A DNA stretch of 41,965 nt. Source: JACDER01 sp036394915 (GTDB lineage Bacteria > Actinomycetota > Thermoleophilia > Gaiellales > Gaiellaceae). The position numbers and the translations under genes are program-made. The notes under the pieces were generated by a model. The model made no database searches. It saw only the letters and a program-made list of their open reading frames with translations, and was not told the origin of the DNA. How positions within the stretch are numbered: position 1 is the first letter of the stretch; the number at the start of each line of letters is the position of its first letter. Shown here one piece after another: positions 23,804 through 32,345 of this stretch. The stretch spans positions 1 to 41,965 of the forward strand of contig DASWEE010000124.1 in NCBI GenBank assembly GCA_036394915.1, in the 5' to 3' direction.

Positions 23804-24693
23804 CGGTCGCCACGGATCTGGCCCAGGTGGTGGAGGACGCGGCGGCGTACCTCTACGTCTGGGCGCTGAAGGACATCCCGCAGGACCTGCGCGACGCGCT
23901 CGCCGAGGCGACCGGACGTGAGACCTCGGTCCCCGGCAAGCGCGTGCTCGAGACGATCCTCCGCAACGTCGAGGTCGCCGAGCGGGAGACGAACCTCGTC
24001 TGCCAGGACACCGGCATCGCCGTCTACTCCTGCCGGGTCGGGGAGCACTTCCCGCTCCATCCCACGCGCATCTACGACGCGCTCAAGGCGGGCACCGAGC
24101 GCGCGACGATCGAGCATCCGCTGCGCTCGAACGCCGTCCACACGATCACGCGCGAGAACACGGGCGCCAACACCGGCTACCGGCTCCCGATCGTCCACTG
24201 GGAGTTCATCGCCGACTGGGACGGGCTCGACGTCAAGTGCGTTCCCAAGGGCTCGGGCTCCGAGAACATGAGCTTCCTGAAGATGTGCACGCCGGCGGAC
24301 GGCGTCAAGGGGATCAAGCAGTTCGTACTCGAGTCGATCGTCGGCGCGGGCGGCAAGCCGTGTCCGCCCGGGATCGTCGGGGTCGGGATCGGCGGCTCGG
24401 CCGACTACGCGGTCTACCTGGCGAAGGAGGCGATCACCCGCCCGGTCGGAACGCGGAACCCGGATCCGATCGTGGCGAAGCTCGAGGAAGAGCTGTTGGA
24501 CCTCCTGAACCAGACGGGGATCGGACCGATGGGTCTGGGCGGCGACGTGACCGCGCTCGCAGTCCACGTCGAGCACGCGGACACGCACATGACGCTCAAC
24601 CCGGTGGCCGTCAACTACCAGTGCTGGGCAGCGCGCCGAGCGACCGCTCACGTCTCGGCCGACGGCGAGATCGACTACGACAGGGAAGCCTGA
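23800..24693 (+). CDS. class I fumarate hydratase, alpha subunit
   Basis: 297 aa iron-sulfur hydro-lyase subunit equal to the N-terminal half of class I fumarase or to the tartrate dehydratase alpha chain. Cluster Cys residues are in NLVCQDTGIA, LKMCTPADGVKG and KPCPPGIVGVGIGG; ENTGANTGYRLPIVHWE is also conserved. ATG at 23800 overlaps the flavoprotein stop (ATGA), and its own stop overlaps the beta subunit start (TGATG). Fumarate/malate is the default substrate; tartrate or another hydroxy-acid cannot be excluded from sequence. Confidence 0.92.
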   Translation: MTVATDLAQVVEDAAAYLYVWALKDIPQDLRDALAEATGRETSVPGKRVLETILRNVEVAERETNLVCQDTGIAVYSCRVGEHFPLHPTRIYDALKAGTERATIEHPLRSNAVHTITRENTGANTGYRLPIVHWEFIADWDGLDVKCVPKGSGSENMSFLKMCTPADGVKGIKQFVLESIVGAGGKPCPPGIVGVGIGGSADYAVYLAKEAITRPVGTRNPDPIVAKLEEELLDLLNQTGIGPMGLGGDVTALAVHVEHADTHMTLNPVAVNYQCWAARRATAHVSADGEIDYDREA

Positions 24694-25277
24694 TGGCCGA
24701 GCAGAGGCTGACATTCCCGACGACCGAGGCGGAGATCCGCAAGCTCCGCGCGGGCGACCTCGTGACCGTGGACGGTCACATGATCGGGATCCGCGACCGC
24801 TCCCACATCCGGATCTTCGACCAAGGGATCGAGCCACCGCTGGACCTCAGCGGCGCATTTCTCCTGCACACGGCGCCGGGTGTCCGAAAGGTCGGCGAGG
24901 GGCGCTACGAGAAGGTCTGCATCGGGACGACGACGAGCGCACGCATGGTTCGCTTCACCGAGGGCCTCGGCGCGAAGTACGGCGTGCGCGCGATCTGCGG
25001 CAAAGGGGGCCTCCCCGACGAGGCGATCGAGCCGATGCGCAAGCACGGGATGGTCTACTTCGCGATCGTCGGCGGCGCGGCCGCGCTCGAGACGACCCAG
25101 ATCGAGGAGATCGAAGAGGTCGCCTGGGAAGACCTGATGCCCGAGTGCCTATGGAAGTTCCGCGTCAAGGACTTCGGCCCGCTCTGGGTCGGAATCGATT
25201 CCCACGGCAACTCGCTCTTCCACGACGTCCAGGAAGCTGCGCAGAAGAGAATGGAGGAACTCGTTGCAAAGCTTTGA
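24693..25277 (+). CDS. class I fumarate hydratase, beta subunit
   Basis: 194 aa, the C-terminal-half partner of the preceding subunit. LRAGDLVTVDGHMIGIRDRSH, TAPGVRKVGEGRYEKVCIGTTTSARM and ICGKGGLPDEA match the family, the last providing the conserved swivelling-domain Lys/Gly segment. The 3' end overlaps the ComA gene by 14 bases and contains its ribosome site. Together the two subunits make one oxygen-sensitive 4Fe-4S enzyme. Confidence 0.92.
   Translation: MAEQRLTFPTTEAEIRKLRAGDLVTVDGHMIGIRDRSHIRIFDQGIEPPLDLSGAFLLHTAPGVRKVGEGRYEKVCIGTTTSARMVRFTEGLGAKYGVRAICGKGGLPDEAIEPMRKHGMVYFAIVGGAAALETTQIEEIEEVAWEDLMPECLWKFRVKDFGPLWVGIDSHGNSLFHDVQEAAQKRMEELVAKL
25253..25257 (+). promoter_or_regulatory. 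ribosome site inside fumarase beta fixing the comA TTG start
   Basis: GGAGG lies 6 bases before TTG at 25264, inside the last codons of the fumarase beta subunit. This supports an unusual TTG start for comA and tight coupling of the two genes. Confidence 0.7.
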
Positions 25278-26025
25278 CCTCGGGTTGGCCCCGCGCGACG
25301 GCGGGTTGACCCACGTGATCGACAAGGGCCTCGGCCCGCGCGCCTGGGAGGACGTGCTCGAGACCAGCGGTCCGTACATCGATATCGTCAAGCTCGGCTG
25401 GGGTACGGGATATGTGACGCCGAACCTCCGCCGCAAGCTCGAGGTGCTGAAGGAGAAGCGCGTCGTCCTCGGCGGCACCTTCTTCGAGGTCGTCTACACG
25501 AAGGACAGGATCGACGACTACAAGCGCTGGCTCACGGAGCTCGGCCTCACCCACGTCGAGGTCTCCGACGGCGCAATCGAGATGCCGCGCGAGCGCAAGC
25601 TCGAGCTGATCCAGGAGCTGGCACGCGACTTCACCGTCCTCTCGGAAGTCGGCTCCAAGGACCCGGACGTCATGTATGCCCCCTATCAGTGGGTCGAATG
25701 GATCAGGGAGGAGCTGGACGCCGGGGCGTGGAAGGTGATCACCGAGGCCCGCGAGGGCGGAACCGCCGGGATGTTCCGTCCGACCGGCGAGATGCGCACC
25801 GGCCTCGTGGAGGAGATCGTGCACGAGATCGCGGTCGACGACCTCATCTTCGAGGCGCCGACCAAGGCGTCGCAAGCCTGGTTCGTGAACGAGTTCGGGC
25901 CGGGCGTGAACCTCGGCAACATCCCGCCCGAAGAAGTGATCCCGCTCGAGACGCTTCGGCTCGGGCTCCGCTCCGACACGCTCAAGGAGGTCTTGCTCCA
26001 TGGCGAGCACAACGCCTCTCCCTGA
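25264..26025 (+). CDS. comA: phosphosulfolactate synthase (ComA family)
   Basis: 253 aa TIM-barrel enzyme. The family adds sulfite to phosphoenolpyruvate to make (2R)-phospho-3-sulfolactate, first described in coenzyme M synthesis and present in Bacillus as YitD. Matches are HVIDKGLGP, IDIVKLGWGTGY, VVLGGTFFEVVY, VEVSDGAIEMPRERKLELI, LSEVGSKDP, VITEAREGG, FEAPTKASQAWFV and GNIPPEEVIPLETLRLGLRSDT. It is directly followed by CysH, which would supply the sulfite. No ComB phosphatase, ComC dehydrogenase or ComDE decarboxylase is in the window, so the final sulfonate is unknown. Confidence 0.9.
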   Translation: MQSFDLGLAPRDGGLTHVIDKGLGPRAWEDVLETSGPYIDIVKLGWGTGYVTPNLRRKLEVLKEKRVVLGGTFFEVVYTKDRIDDYKRWLTELGLTHVEVSDGAIEMPRERKLELIQELARDFTVLSEVGSKDPDVMYAPYQWVEWIREELDAGAWKVITEAREGGTAGMFRPTGEMRTGLVEEIVHEIAVDDLIFEAPTKASQAWFVNEFGPGVNLGNIPPEEVIPLETLRLGLRSDTLKEVLLHGEHNASP

Positions 26026-26695
26026 GCTCGACTTCGAGGCGATGTCGGCGGAGAACGTCCTCCGCTGGGCTTATGAGGAGTTCGGCGACCGCCTCTGCCT
26101 GACCTGCTCGTGGCAGAAGCAGTCCTCGGTGCTCGTGCACATGGTCTCGGAGCTCGGCCTCCCGATCGACGTGATCGAGCTCGATACCCACCTCTTCTTC
26201 CGGGAGAGCTACGAGACGCGCGACCGGCTCGTCGAGCGCTACGGGATCGAGCTGATCCAGCCGCAGATCCTGACGATCGCCGACCAGCACCGCCGCGAGG
26301 GGCCGAACCTGTGGGAGCGCGACCCCGACCGCTGCTGCCACATCCGCAAGGTCGAGCCGCTGCTCGAGGCCCTCCAGCCGTACGGCGCGTGGATCTCCGG
26401 CATCCGCCGCGACCAGTCGCCAAGTCGCGCGACCACGCCCAAGCTCGAGTGGTCCGAGCGCTACGACGTCTGGAAGGTGCACCCGCTCGCCGACTGGGAC
26501 GAGAAGCGTGTCTGGGCCTACATCACCGTCAACGAGATTCCGTACAACCCGCTCCACGACGTCGGCTACCGCTCGATCGGCTGCATCCCGTGCACCCGGC
26601 CGACCCGGCCGGACGAGGAGGAACGAGCCGGCCGGTGGGCGGGGGCGGACAAGCTGGAATGCGGCATTCACCTCGAACCCGAAAGGAACGAATGA
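26000..26695 (+). CDS. cysH: APS/PAPS reductase CysH, 4Fe-4S type
   Basis: 231 aa. Reduces activated sulfate to sulfite using thioredoxin. The cluster cysteines CC (112-113, DRCCHIRK) and CxxC (195-198, GCIPCT) mark the iron-sulfur class that can use APS directly, and Cys221 in ECGIH is the catalytic residue. SWQKQSSVL and ISGIRRDQSPSRA bind the nucleotide. The start overlaps comA by 26 bases and the stop overlaps cysC as ATGA. No sulfite reductase gene is visible in the window. Confidence 0.94.
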   Translation: MASTTPLPELDFEAMSAENVLRWAYEEFGDRLCLTCSWQKQSSVLVHMVSELGLPIDVIELDTHLFFRESYETRDRLVERYGIELIQPQILTIADQHRREGPNLWERDPDRCCHIRKVEPLLEALQPYGAWISGIRRDQSPSRATTPKLEWSERYDVWKVHPLADWDEKRVWAYITVNEIPYNPLHDVGYRSIGCIPCTRPTRPDEEERAGRWAGADKLECGIHLEPERNE

Positions 26696-27291
26696 GCGAG
26701 CACATCCACCCTCACGACCTCCCCGAGTCCGATCGCCGCCGCGGCGGCGGCTTCACAGTGTGGTTTACGGGCCTCTCCGGCTCGGGGAAGAGCACGATCG
26801 CGCACAGTGTCGGCCCCCTGCTCGAGGAGCGCGGCTGCGTCGTCGAATACCTGGACGGCGACACGGTGCGGACGCATCTCTCCAAGGGCCTCGGATTCTC
26901 CAAGGAGGACCGCGATACGAACATCGAGCGAATCGGCTGGGTCGCCTCCAGGCTGACGCGCCACGGCGCAGTTGTGCTGGCGGCGGCGATCTCTCCGTAT
27001 GAGGAGACGCGACAAGAGGCCCGCAGGATGGTGGAGGAGTGGGGGCCGTTCGTCGAGGTCTATGTCGCGACCTCCGTCGAGGAGTGCGCTCGGCGGGATG
27101 TGAACGGCCTCTACGAGAAGGCCTTCCGCGGCGAGATCAAGGGGTTCACCGGCGTCGACGACCCCTACGAGGAACCGTCGAGCCCCGAGCTCACGATCGA
27201 CACCGAGGAGCTCGACCCCGAGCAGTCCGTGCGGGTCATCGTCGAGAAGCTCGAGCAGCTTGGGCTGATCGGCGCGGAGGTGCCGGCGTGA
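26692..27291 (+). CDS. cysC: adenylylsulfate (APS) kinase
   Basis: 199 aa. Phosphorylates APS to PAPS. Walker A is FTGLSGSGKST (about 25-35), followed by YLDGDTVRTHLSKGLGFSKEDRDTNIERIGWVA, the APS-binding region, and CARRDVNGLYEKAFRGEIKGFTGVDDPYE, the lid. The N-terminus has a short His-rich stretch (SEHIHPHDLPESD). It overlaps cysH and sat by 4 bases each. With an APS-type CysH beside it, PAPS may feed sulfation or allow CysH to use either substrate. Confidence 0.94.
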   Translation: MSEHIHPHDLPESDRRRGGGFTVWFTGLSGSGKSTIAHSVGPLLEERGCVVEYLDGDTVRTHLSKGLGFSKEDRDTNIERIGWVASRLTRHGAVVLAAAISPYEETRQEARRMVEEWGPFVEVYVATSVEECARRDVNGLYEKAFRGEIKGFTGVDDPYEEPSSPELTIDTEELDPEQSVRVIVEKLEQLGLIGAEVPA

Positions 27292-28418
27292 GCACGGTTG
27301 CCACCGACCGGTTGATCGCCCCCCACGGCGGCACGCTCGTCGACCGCACGGGCACGCGCCCCGAGGTCGACGACCTCGAGCGGATCGAGCTCACATCGCG
27401 CGAGCTGTCCGACCTCGACATGATCGCCTCGGGTGCGCTCTCCCCGCTCGAGGGCTTCATGGGCCGCGCCGACTACGAGCGCGTCGTCGAGGACATGCAC
27501 CTCGAGTCGGGACTGCCCTGGGCGCTTCCGGTCTGCCTCGCGGTCGAGAGCGCGCCCTCGGGAGAGACCATCGCGCTCGCGGACGGCGACGAGGTGCGGG
27601 CGGTGCTCGAGGTCGAGGACGTCTACGAGTACGACAAGCCCCACGAGGCCGAGCGCTGCTTCCGAACGACCGACACCGACCATCCCGGCGTCGCGCGGCT
27701 GTTCGCGCAGAAGGATCTCTACCTGGCCGGGCGCGTCACTGTCTTCGAGCGGGCGACGCCCGCTTTCCCCCAGCTGGCGCTCGATCCGGCCGAGGCGCGG
27801 GCGATCTTCGCCGAGCGTGGCTGGAAGCGGGTGGTCGGCTTCCAGACCCGGAACCCCATCCACCGCGCCCACGAGTATCTGACCAAGGGCGCCCTCGAGA
27901 CAGTGGACGGCCTGCTGATCCACCCGCTGGTCGGCGAGACCAAATCGGACGACGTCCCCGCCGAGACTCGCGTGGAGTGCTACCACGTGCTGCTCGAGGA
28001 GTACTACCCGGAAGACCGCGTCGTCCTGTCCGCCTTCCCCGCCGCCATGCGCTATGCCGGCCCCCGCGAGGCGATCTGGCACGCGATCTGCCGCAAGAAC
28101 TACGGCTGCTCGCACTTCATCGTCGGCCGCGACCACGCCGGCGTCGGCGACTACTACGGCACCTACGACGCGCAGCTGATCTTCGACGACTTCGAGCCGC
28201 ACGAGCTCGACATCGAGCCGATGTTCTTCGAGCACGCGTTCTACTGCCGCGCCTGCGGGCAGATGGCGACGCCGAAGACGTGCCCGCACGGCGGCGACGA
28301 CCACGTCTTCCTCTCCGGGACGAAGGTTCGCGAGCTGCTCGCGGCCGGCGACCTACCACCCGTGGAGTTCTCCAGGCCCGAGGTGGCGGAGGTGCTGATC
28401 AAGGCCTACCGGAAGTAA
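27288..28418 (+). CDS. sat: sulfate adenylyltransferase (ATP sulfurylase)
   Basis: 376 aa. Activates sulfate with ATP to APS. GFQTRNPIHRAHEY (186-197 region) carries the HxxH nucleotide-binding motif, and FIVGRDHAGVGDYYG is the second signature. CRACGQMATPKTCPHG looks like the zinc-binding site of dissimilatory-type and Bacillus/archaeal Sat proteins, rather than the CysDN type. GTG at 27288 overlaps the cysC stop (GTGA), and TAA overlaps the next ATG by one base. A monofunctional Sat with separate CysC is normal for this class. Confidence 0.94.
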   Translation: MSTVATDRLIAPHGGTLVDRTGTRPEVDDLERIELTSRELSDLDMIASGALSPLEGFMGRADYERVVEDMHLESGLPWALPVCLAVESAPSGETIALADGDEVRAVLEVEDVYEYDKPHEAERCFRTTDTDHPGVARLFAQKDLYLAGRVTVFERATPAFPQLALDPAEARAIFAERGWKRVVGFQTRNPIHRAHEYLTKGALETVDGLLIHPLVGETKSDDVPAETRVECYHVLLEEYYPEDRVVLSAFPAAMRYAGPREAIWHAICRKNYGCSHFIVGRDHAGVGDYYGTYDAQLIFDDFEPHELDIEPMFFEHAFYCRACGQMATPKTCPHGGDDHVFLSGTKVRELLAAGDLPPVEFSRPEVAEVLIKAYRK

Positions 28419-29311
28419 TGGACTGGAAGCTCTCGCTCGCCGGGCTCCTCGTCGGGGGGCTCGTCGGCCTGACCGGGATGGGCGGGGGCTCGCTGATGAC
28501 GCCGCTGCTCGTGATCCTGTTCGGGTTCAACCCGACGGTCGCGATCGGCACCGACATCGCGCACGGCGCGATCTTCAAGTCGGTCGGGGCGCTTCGCCAC
28601 CGCCGGCTCGGCACCGTCCACGCCCGCCTGAGCGGGTGGATGTTCCTCGGCAGCGCGCCGACGTCCCTCTTGGGCGTCTGGCTCGCGACCTGGCTCGAGC
28701 ATCACTATGGGGAGGGGACGCAGTCGGTGATGGCGAGAGTGCTCGCGGTCGCGCTCGTGCTGGGCTCGATCGGCCTGTTCGCCAAGAGCTTCATCCACTA
28801 CGCGGAGAAGAGCAACGCCCCATTCTTGCTCACCAAACGCGATCGAACCGCCGCCGTCGCGATCGGCGTCTTCGGCGGCCTGATCGTCGGCCTCACTTCG
28901 GTGGGGACGGGCGTCTTCTTCGGGCTGTCGCTGCTCGTCCTGTTCCCGCTCCGCTCCGCCAAGGTCGTCGGCACGGACATCTTTCACGCAGCGGCTCTGC
29001 TCTGGGTGGCCGGGTTCGGCCATTTCATCGCAGGCAACGTCGATTTCAGCTCGGTCGGCTGGCTCCTCATCGGCTCGATCCCCGGCGTCTTGATCAGCAG
29101 CCAGTTCACGCTGCGTATGCCGGATCGGGCGCTCCGGGTGGCGCTCGCGACGGTCCTGGGGCTGAGCGGGATCAAGCTCGCCGATCTGCCGCAGACGAAC
29201 GTCCTGCTCGGGGTGGGAGCCGCAGTGGGAGTCGCTGCGCTAACACTCGTGCTCGTGCGCCCACGCCTGCAGAAGCGCGTCACCTCCGCTAAAGAAGTCC
29301 CTTCGGCCTAG
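28418..29311 (+). CDS. TauE/SafE-family sulfite or organosulfur exporter
   Basis: 297 aa membrane protein with about eight helices in two repeated halves. Each half starts with the family's Gly-rich motif: LVGGLVGLTGMGGGSLMTPLL near the N-terminus and GGLIVGLTSVGTGVFFGL at about 150. Duplicated GTDIAHGAIFKSVGALRHR and GTDIFHAAALLWVAGFGHF fit the family. Members move sulfite, sulfoacetate and related anions. ATG overlaps the sat stop, making it the last gene of the sulfate operon; export of excess sulfite or of the sulfonate product is the natural inference. Confidence 0.88.
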   Translation: MDWKLSLAGLLVGGLVGLTGMGGGSLMTPLLVILFGFNPTVAIGTDIAHGAIFKSVGALRHRRLGTVHARLSGWMFLGSAPTSLLGVWLATWLEHHYGEGTQSVMARVLAVALVLGSIGLFAKSFIHYAEKSNAPFLLTKRDRTAAVAIGVFGGLIVGLTSVGTGVFFGLSLLVLFPLRSAKVVGTDIFHAAALLWVAGFGHFIAGNVDFSSVGWLLIGSIPGVLISSQFTLRMPDRALRVALATVLGLSGIKLADLPQTNVLLGVGAAVGVAALTLVLVRPRLQKRVTSAKEVPSA

Positions 29312-29322
29312 GATTTGCGCGC

Positions 29323-30249
29323 TTGTCGCGCCTCCTCTCCACTCTTCTCGTACTCGGCCTGCTCGGCGGGACGGCGGCGGCGTTCGCGATCACCGAGGGG
29401 CTGAAGCTCGAGAAGAGCCCGATCACGCGCACGCACATCACGAAGGTGTTCTCGCCGGTCTGCGGCTGCAGGCACGACAAGGCCTCCATCGACTTCCGCC
29501 TGCGCCACGCGGACACGGTGACGGTGACGATCGTGCGCCCCAAGGGAGAGACGGTGACGACGCTCGCCGACCACTACTTCCGGCGCGGGACGGTCAAGGT
29601 CAGATGGAACGGGCAGGACGAGGCCGGTTCGGTCGTCCCCGACGGCACCTACAGAGTCCGCGTCCACCTCGGCAAGCGCCACCAGACGATCAACTTCCCG
29701 AACACGATCCAGGTCGACACGACGCCGCCCACGATCGCGATCAAGAGCGTCCACCCGGCCGTGATCTCCCCCGACCACGACGGGCGCGCCGAGTACGCCA
29801 ACATCAGCTTCCGCGTCTCCGGCTCCGCCAGGCCGCTGCTGTACGTCAACGGGAAGCTCGCCGGCCGCGGACGGCTGGGGCGCGCCGGCGGAACAATCCA
29901 CTGGTTCGGAAAGAACCACGGCCGTGCGTATCCCGCCGGCGTCTACCGGCTCGCGCTGCGTGCCGAGGACCGCGCGGGCAACGTCTCGAAGCCGACGCCG
30001 ACGGTCGACGTCCGCATCCGCTTCATCTCGCTCGGGCGCAAGGTCGTCCGCGTGCCGGCCGGCAAGCGCTTCTCCGTCCGCGTCTCTGCCGACTCGAAGC
30101 TCGTGCGCTGGCTCCTCCACGGCCGCCTTGGCGAGGGAACCCCGGGGATGTTGAAGCTGCGCGCCCCGAAGCAGGCAGGCCGCTACCGCCTGTTCGTCAC
30201 CGCCGTCGGGCACACACAGACGGCCCTCGTGATCGTGACGAAGCGTTGA
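29323..30249 (+). CDS. secreted Ig-like (FlgD-type) repeat protein
   Basis: 308 aa from TTG at 29323 with AGGA 9 bases upstream. The start is supported by the signal peptide MSRLLSTLLVLGLLGGTAAA. Two beta-sandwich modules follow: one with FSPVCGCRHDKASIDFRL and VRWNGQDEAGSVVPDGTYRVRV, the other with ISPDHDGRAEYANISFRV and YPAGVYRLALRAEDRAGN. These resemble FlgD/gliding-motility C-terminal Ig modules, with the usual SPNGDG loop replaced in module 1 by a Cys pair. The third segment is basic. No enzymatic motif is seen; a wall or surface structural role is likely. The stop overlaps the next gene (TTGA). Confidence 0.7.
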   Translation: MSRLLSTLLVLGLLGGTAAAFAITEGLKLEKSPITRTHITKVFSPVCGCRHDKASIDFRLRHADTVTVTIVRPKGETVTTLADHYFRRGTVKVRWNGQDEAGSVVPDGTYRVRVHLGKRHQTINFPNTIQVDTTPPTIAIKSVHPAVISPDHDGRAEYANISFRVSGSARPLLYVNGKLAGRGRLGRAGGTIHWFGKNHGRAYPAGVYRLALRAEDRAGNVSKPTPTVDVRIRFISLGRKVVRVPAGKRFSVRVSADSKLVRWLLHGRLGEGTPGMLKLRAPKQAGRYRLFVTAVGHTQTALVIVTKR

Positions 30250-31700
30250 CCGCCGAGCTCGCCAGGGCCGGTGGCCCGATCGGCTGTGCAGGGCTCGCGC
30301 TGCTGCTGCTCGGGACGCGCCGCGATCTGCGGCTCGCCGGGCTCGGGCTCTGGGCGCTCGGCGCGGTGCTGCTGGCGGCTCACCTCGCTCCCAACGGACA
30401 CAGGCTTCTGCTCGTCGCCGCAGGCGTGGTCGGGGCGCTGCTCGCGGTGGCCGGGGCCGCCGTCCTCCTGCGCTTGCCGTGGCTGCTGCCGATCGCGGCG
30501 CTCGTCTGCGTCCCCGCCCGCATCCCGGTCACGGTCAGCTCCGACAAGGCGAATCTGCTCATCCCGCTCTACGGAGTCGTCGTCGCGGCGGCTGTGGCAT
30601 TGGGTTGGCAGCTGATCCGCGGGGACGAGCGTAACCGGGAGCTGGGCCCGCTTGCATGGCCCCTGGCGGCGCTGGTGGCCTGGAGCGGACTGACGCTGCT
30701 CTGGACGAGCGACCTCCGCCAGGGATCGATCGAGCTGCTGTTCTTCTTCCTCCCATTCGGACTGCTCGCGATCGTGCTCGCGCGCCTCCCCTGGAGCCGG
30801 CGCTGGCTCGAAGGGCTGTACGGGCTGCTCGGCCTGATGGCGGTCGTCTTCGCGTTCGTCGGCCTCTACCAGTGGGCGAACCGGGACGTGTTCTGGAATC
30901 CGAAGGTGATCGTGGCGAACGCCTATGCCCCGAGCGGCTTCTTCTACCGCGTCAACTCGGTTTTCTACGACCCCTCGATCTATGGGCGGTTCCTCGTACT
31001 CGCGATCCTGGCGACGCTCGTGCTCGTCCTCTACTCGCGGAAGCCGAGGGTCGCGCTTTCGCTGACGGTGGTGATCGCCGTCACCTGGGTCGGGCTCTTC
31101 TTCTCGTTCTCCCAGTCGAGCTTCGTGGCGCTCGTCGCCGGGGTGCTCGCCGCGGTCGCCTTCGTCTGGCGCTGGCGGGCGGTGGGCGCGATCGCGATCG
31201 CCGGGGCCATCCTGATCACGGTCGGGTTCTCAGCCCCGCAGGTTCGCCACCATCTGCTCGGACAGTCCAGCTCCGGCCTGAACAAGGCCTCGAGCAGCAG
31301 ATACAAGCTGGTCACGAACGGGATTCGGATCGCGATCAGCCACCCTGTCCAAGGCGTGGGCATCGGCGGATTCAAGCGCGCGTACGCCGATCGCTTCCAC
31401 CTGAAGGGGAAGGAGCCGAAGAAGGCCGCCTCGCACGACACCCCGGTGACGGTCGCCGCCGAAACCGGAATCCCCGGTCTCGCACTGCTCGGCTGGCTGT
31501 TCGTCGCCGGGATGCTCGCCGCCTGGCGGCGCGTCTCGAGCTCCTTCACGGGGCAGACCTGCCTGATCTTAGGGCTGCTCTTCGGCGCGATCGCCGTCCA
31601 CAGCCTGTTCTACAACGCATTCTTCGAAGATCCGATGATGTGGGGGCTGCTCGGCCTCGTCGCGCTCGCAGCCGTCGCTCGTCCGAAGGAGGAGACGTGA
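30246..31700 (+). CDS. O-antigen ligase/polymerase-like membrane protein
   Basis: 484 aa with about 11-12 hydrophobic helices. A large external loop (about 340-410) carries the Wzy/WaaL-type features: ISHPVQGVGIGGFKRAYADRF followed by SHDTPVTVAAETGIPGLALLGWL. Such proteins join or polymerise lipid-linked glycans outside the membrane. TTG at 30246 overlaps the preceding stop as TTGA and is the only start that keeps the first helix. The stop overlaps the PIG-L deacetylase GTG (GTGA). Teichuronic-type or exopolysaccharide assembly is inferred. Confidence 0.82.
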   Translation: MTAELARAGGPIGCAGLALLLLGTRRDLRLAGLGLWALGAVLLAAHLAPNGHRLLLVAAGVVGALLAVAGAAVLLRLPWLLPIAALVCVPARIPVTVSSDKANLLIPLYGVVVAAAVALGWQLIRGDERNRELGPLAWPLAALVAWSGLTLLWTSDLRQGSIELLFFFLPFGLLAIVLARLPWSRRWLEGLYGLLGLMAVVFAFVGLYQWANRDVFWNPKVIVANAYAPSGFFYRVNSVFYDPSIYGRFLVLAILATLVLVLYSRKPRVALSLTVVIAVTWVGLFFSFSQSSFVALVAGVLAAVAFVWRWRAVGAIAIAGAILITVGFSAPQVRHHLLGQSSSGLNKASSSRYKLVTNGIRIAISHPVQGVGIGGFKRAYADRFHLKGKEPKKAASHDTPVTVAAETGIPGLALLGWLFVAGMLAAWRRVSSSFTGQTCLILGLLFGAIAVHSLFYNAFFEDPMMWGLLGLVALAAVARPKEET

Positions 31701-32332
31701 TCGGAGCCTGGGAGAAAGTGCTCGTCCTCGCGCCGCACACCGACGACGGGGAGTTCGGCTGCGGCGGGACGATGGCGCGCCTCGTCGATGCCGGCGCCGA
31801 AGTCCGCTACGTCGCCTTCTCGATTGCGACAAAGTCGCTGCCGGAGGGCTTCGCACCGGACACGCTGGCGAAGGAGGTCCGCGAGGCGACCGCCGAGATC
31901 GGGATCCCGGAGCAGAATCTGACGGTTCACGACTTCGAGGTGCGCACGTTCCCCGAGCACCGGCAGGAGATCCTCGAGCTGCTGATCGAGCTGTGGGAGG
32001 AGTGGAAGCCGGACGCCGTCCTGCAGCCGACGCTGAACGACATCCACCAGGACCACCAGGTTGTCGCCCTCGAGGGCCTACGCGCTTTCAAGCGCACGAC
32101 CATCCTCGGCTACGAGATTCCCTGGAACAACTTCAACTTCGACTACCAGGCCTACGTCGCGCTCGACCAGGCGCACCTGGAGCGGAAGACGGCTGCGCTC
32201 GCGAAATACGCCTCGCAGCAGCACCGGCGCTACTCCGATCCGGAGTACATCTGGAACGTCGCGCGAACCCACGGCATCAACGTCAACCGTGAATACGCCG
32301 AGGTCTTCCAGGTCTACCGAGCCGTCATCTAA
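31697..32332 (+). CDS. PIG-L/LmbE-family deacetylase
   Basis: 211 aa zinc-dependent N-acetyl-sugar deacetylase. APHTDDGEFGCGGTMARL is the zinc motif (usually PHPDDE; Thr and Gly replace Pro and Glu, and the H-x-D-D ligands remain), and NDIHQDHQVVA supplies the third ligand. FPEHRQEILELL and the Tyr-rich C-terminus match the family. AAGGAGGAG just upstream of GTG at 31697 is a strong ribosome site. Next to a glycan ligase, it likely de-acetylates a GlcNAc-type residue in a surface polymer. Mycothiol-pathway MshB is the alternative but is usually longer. Confidence 0.88.
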   Translation: MIGAWEKVLVLAPHTDDGEFGCGGTMARLVDAGAEVRYVAFSIATKSLPEGFAPDTLAKEVREATAEIGIPEQNLTVHDFEVRTFPEHRQEILELLIELWEEWKPDAVLQPTLNDIHQDHQVVALEGLRAFKRTTILGYEIPWNNFNFDYQAYVALDQAHLERKTAALAKYASQQHRRYSDPEYIWNVARTHGINVNREYAEVFQVYRAVI

Positions 32333-32345
32333 CCCTTAACCCTTG

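Noticed and set aside
26000..27291. cysH and cysC together read as a classical PAPS-only pathway
   Set aside because: CysH has the CC and CxxC cluster cysteines of the APS-reducing class, so PAPS is not required for sulfite formation.
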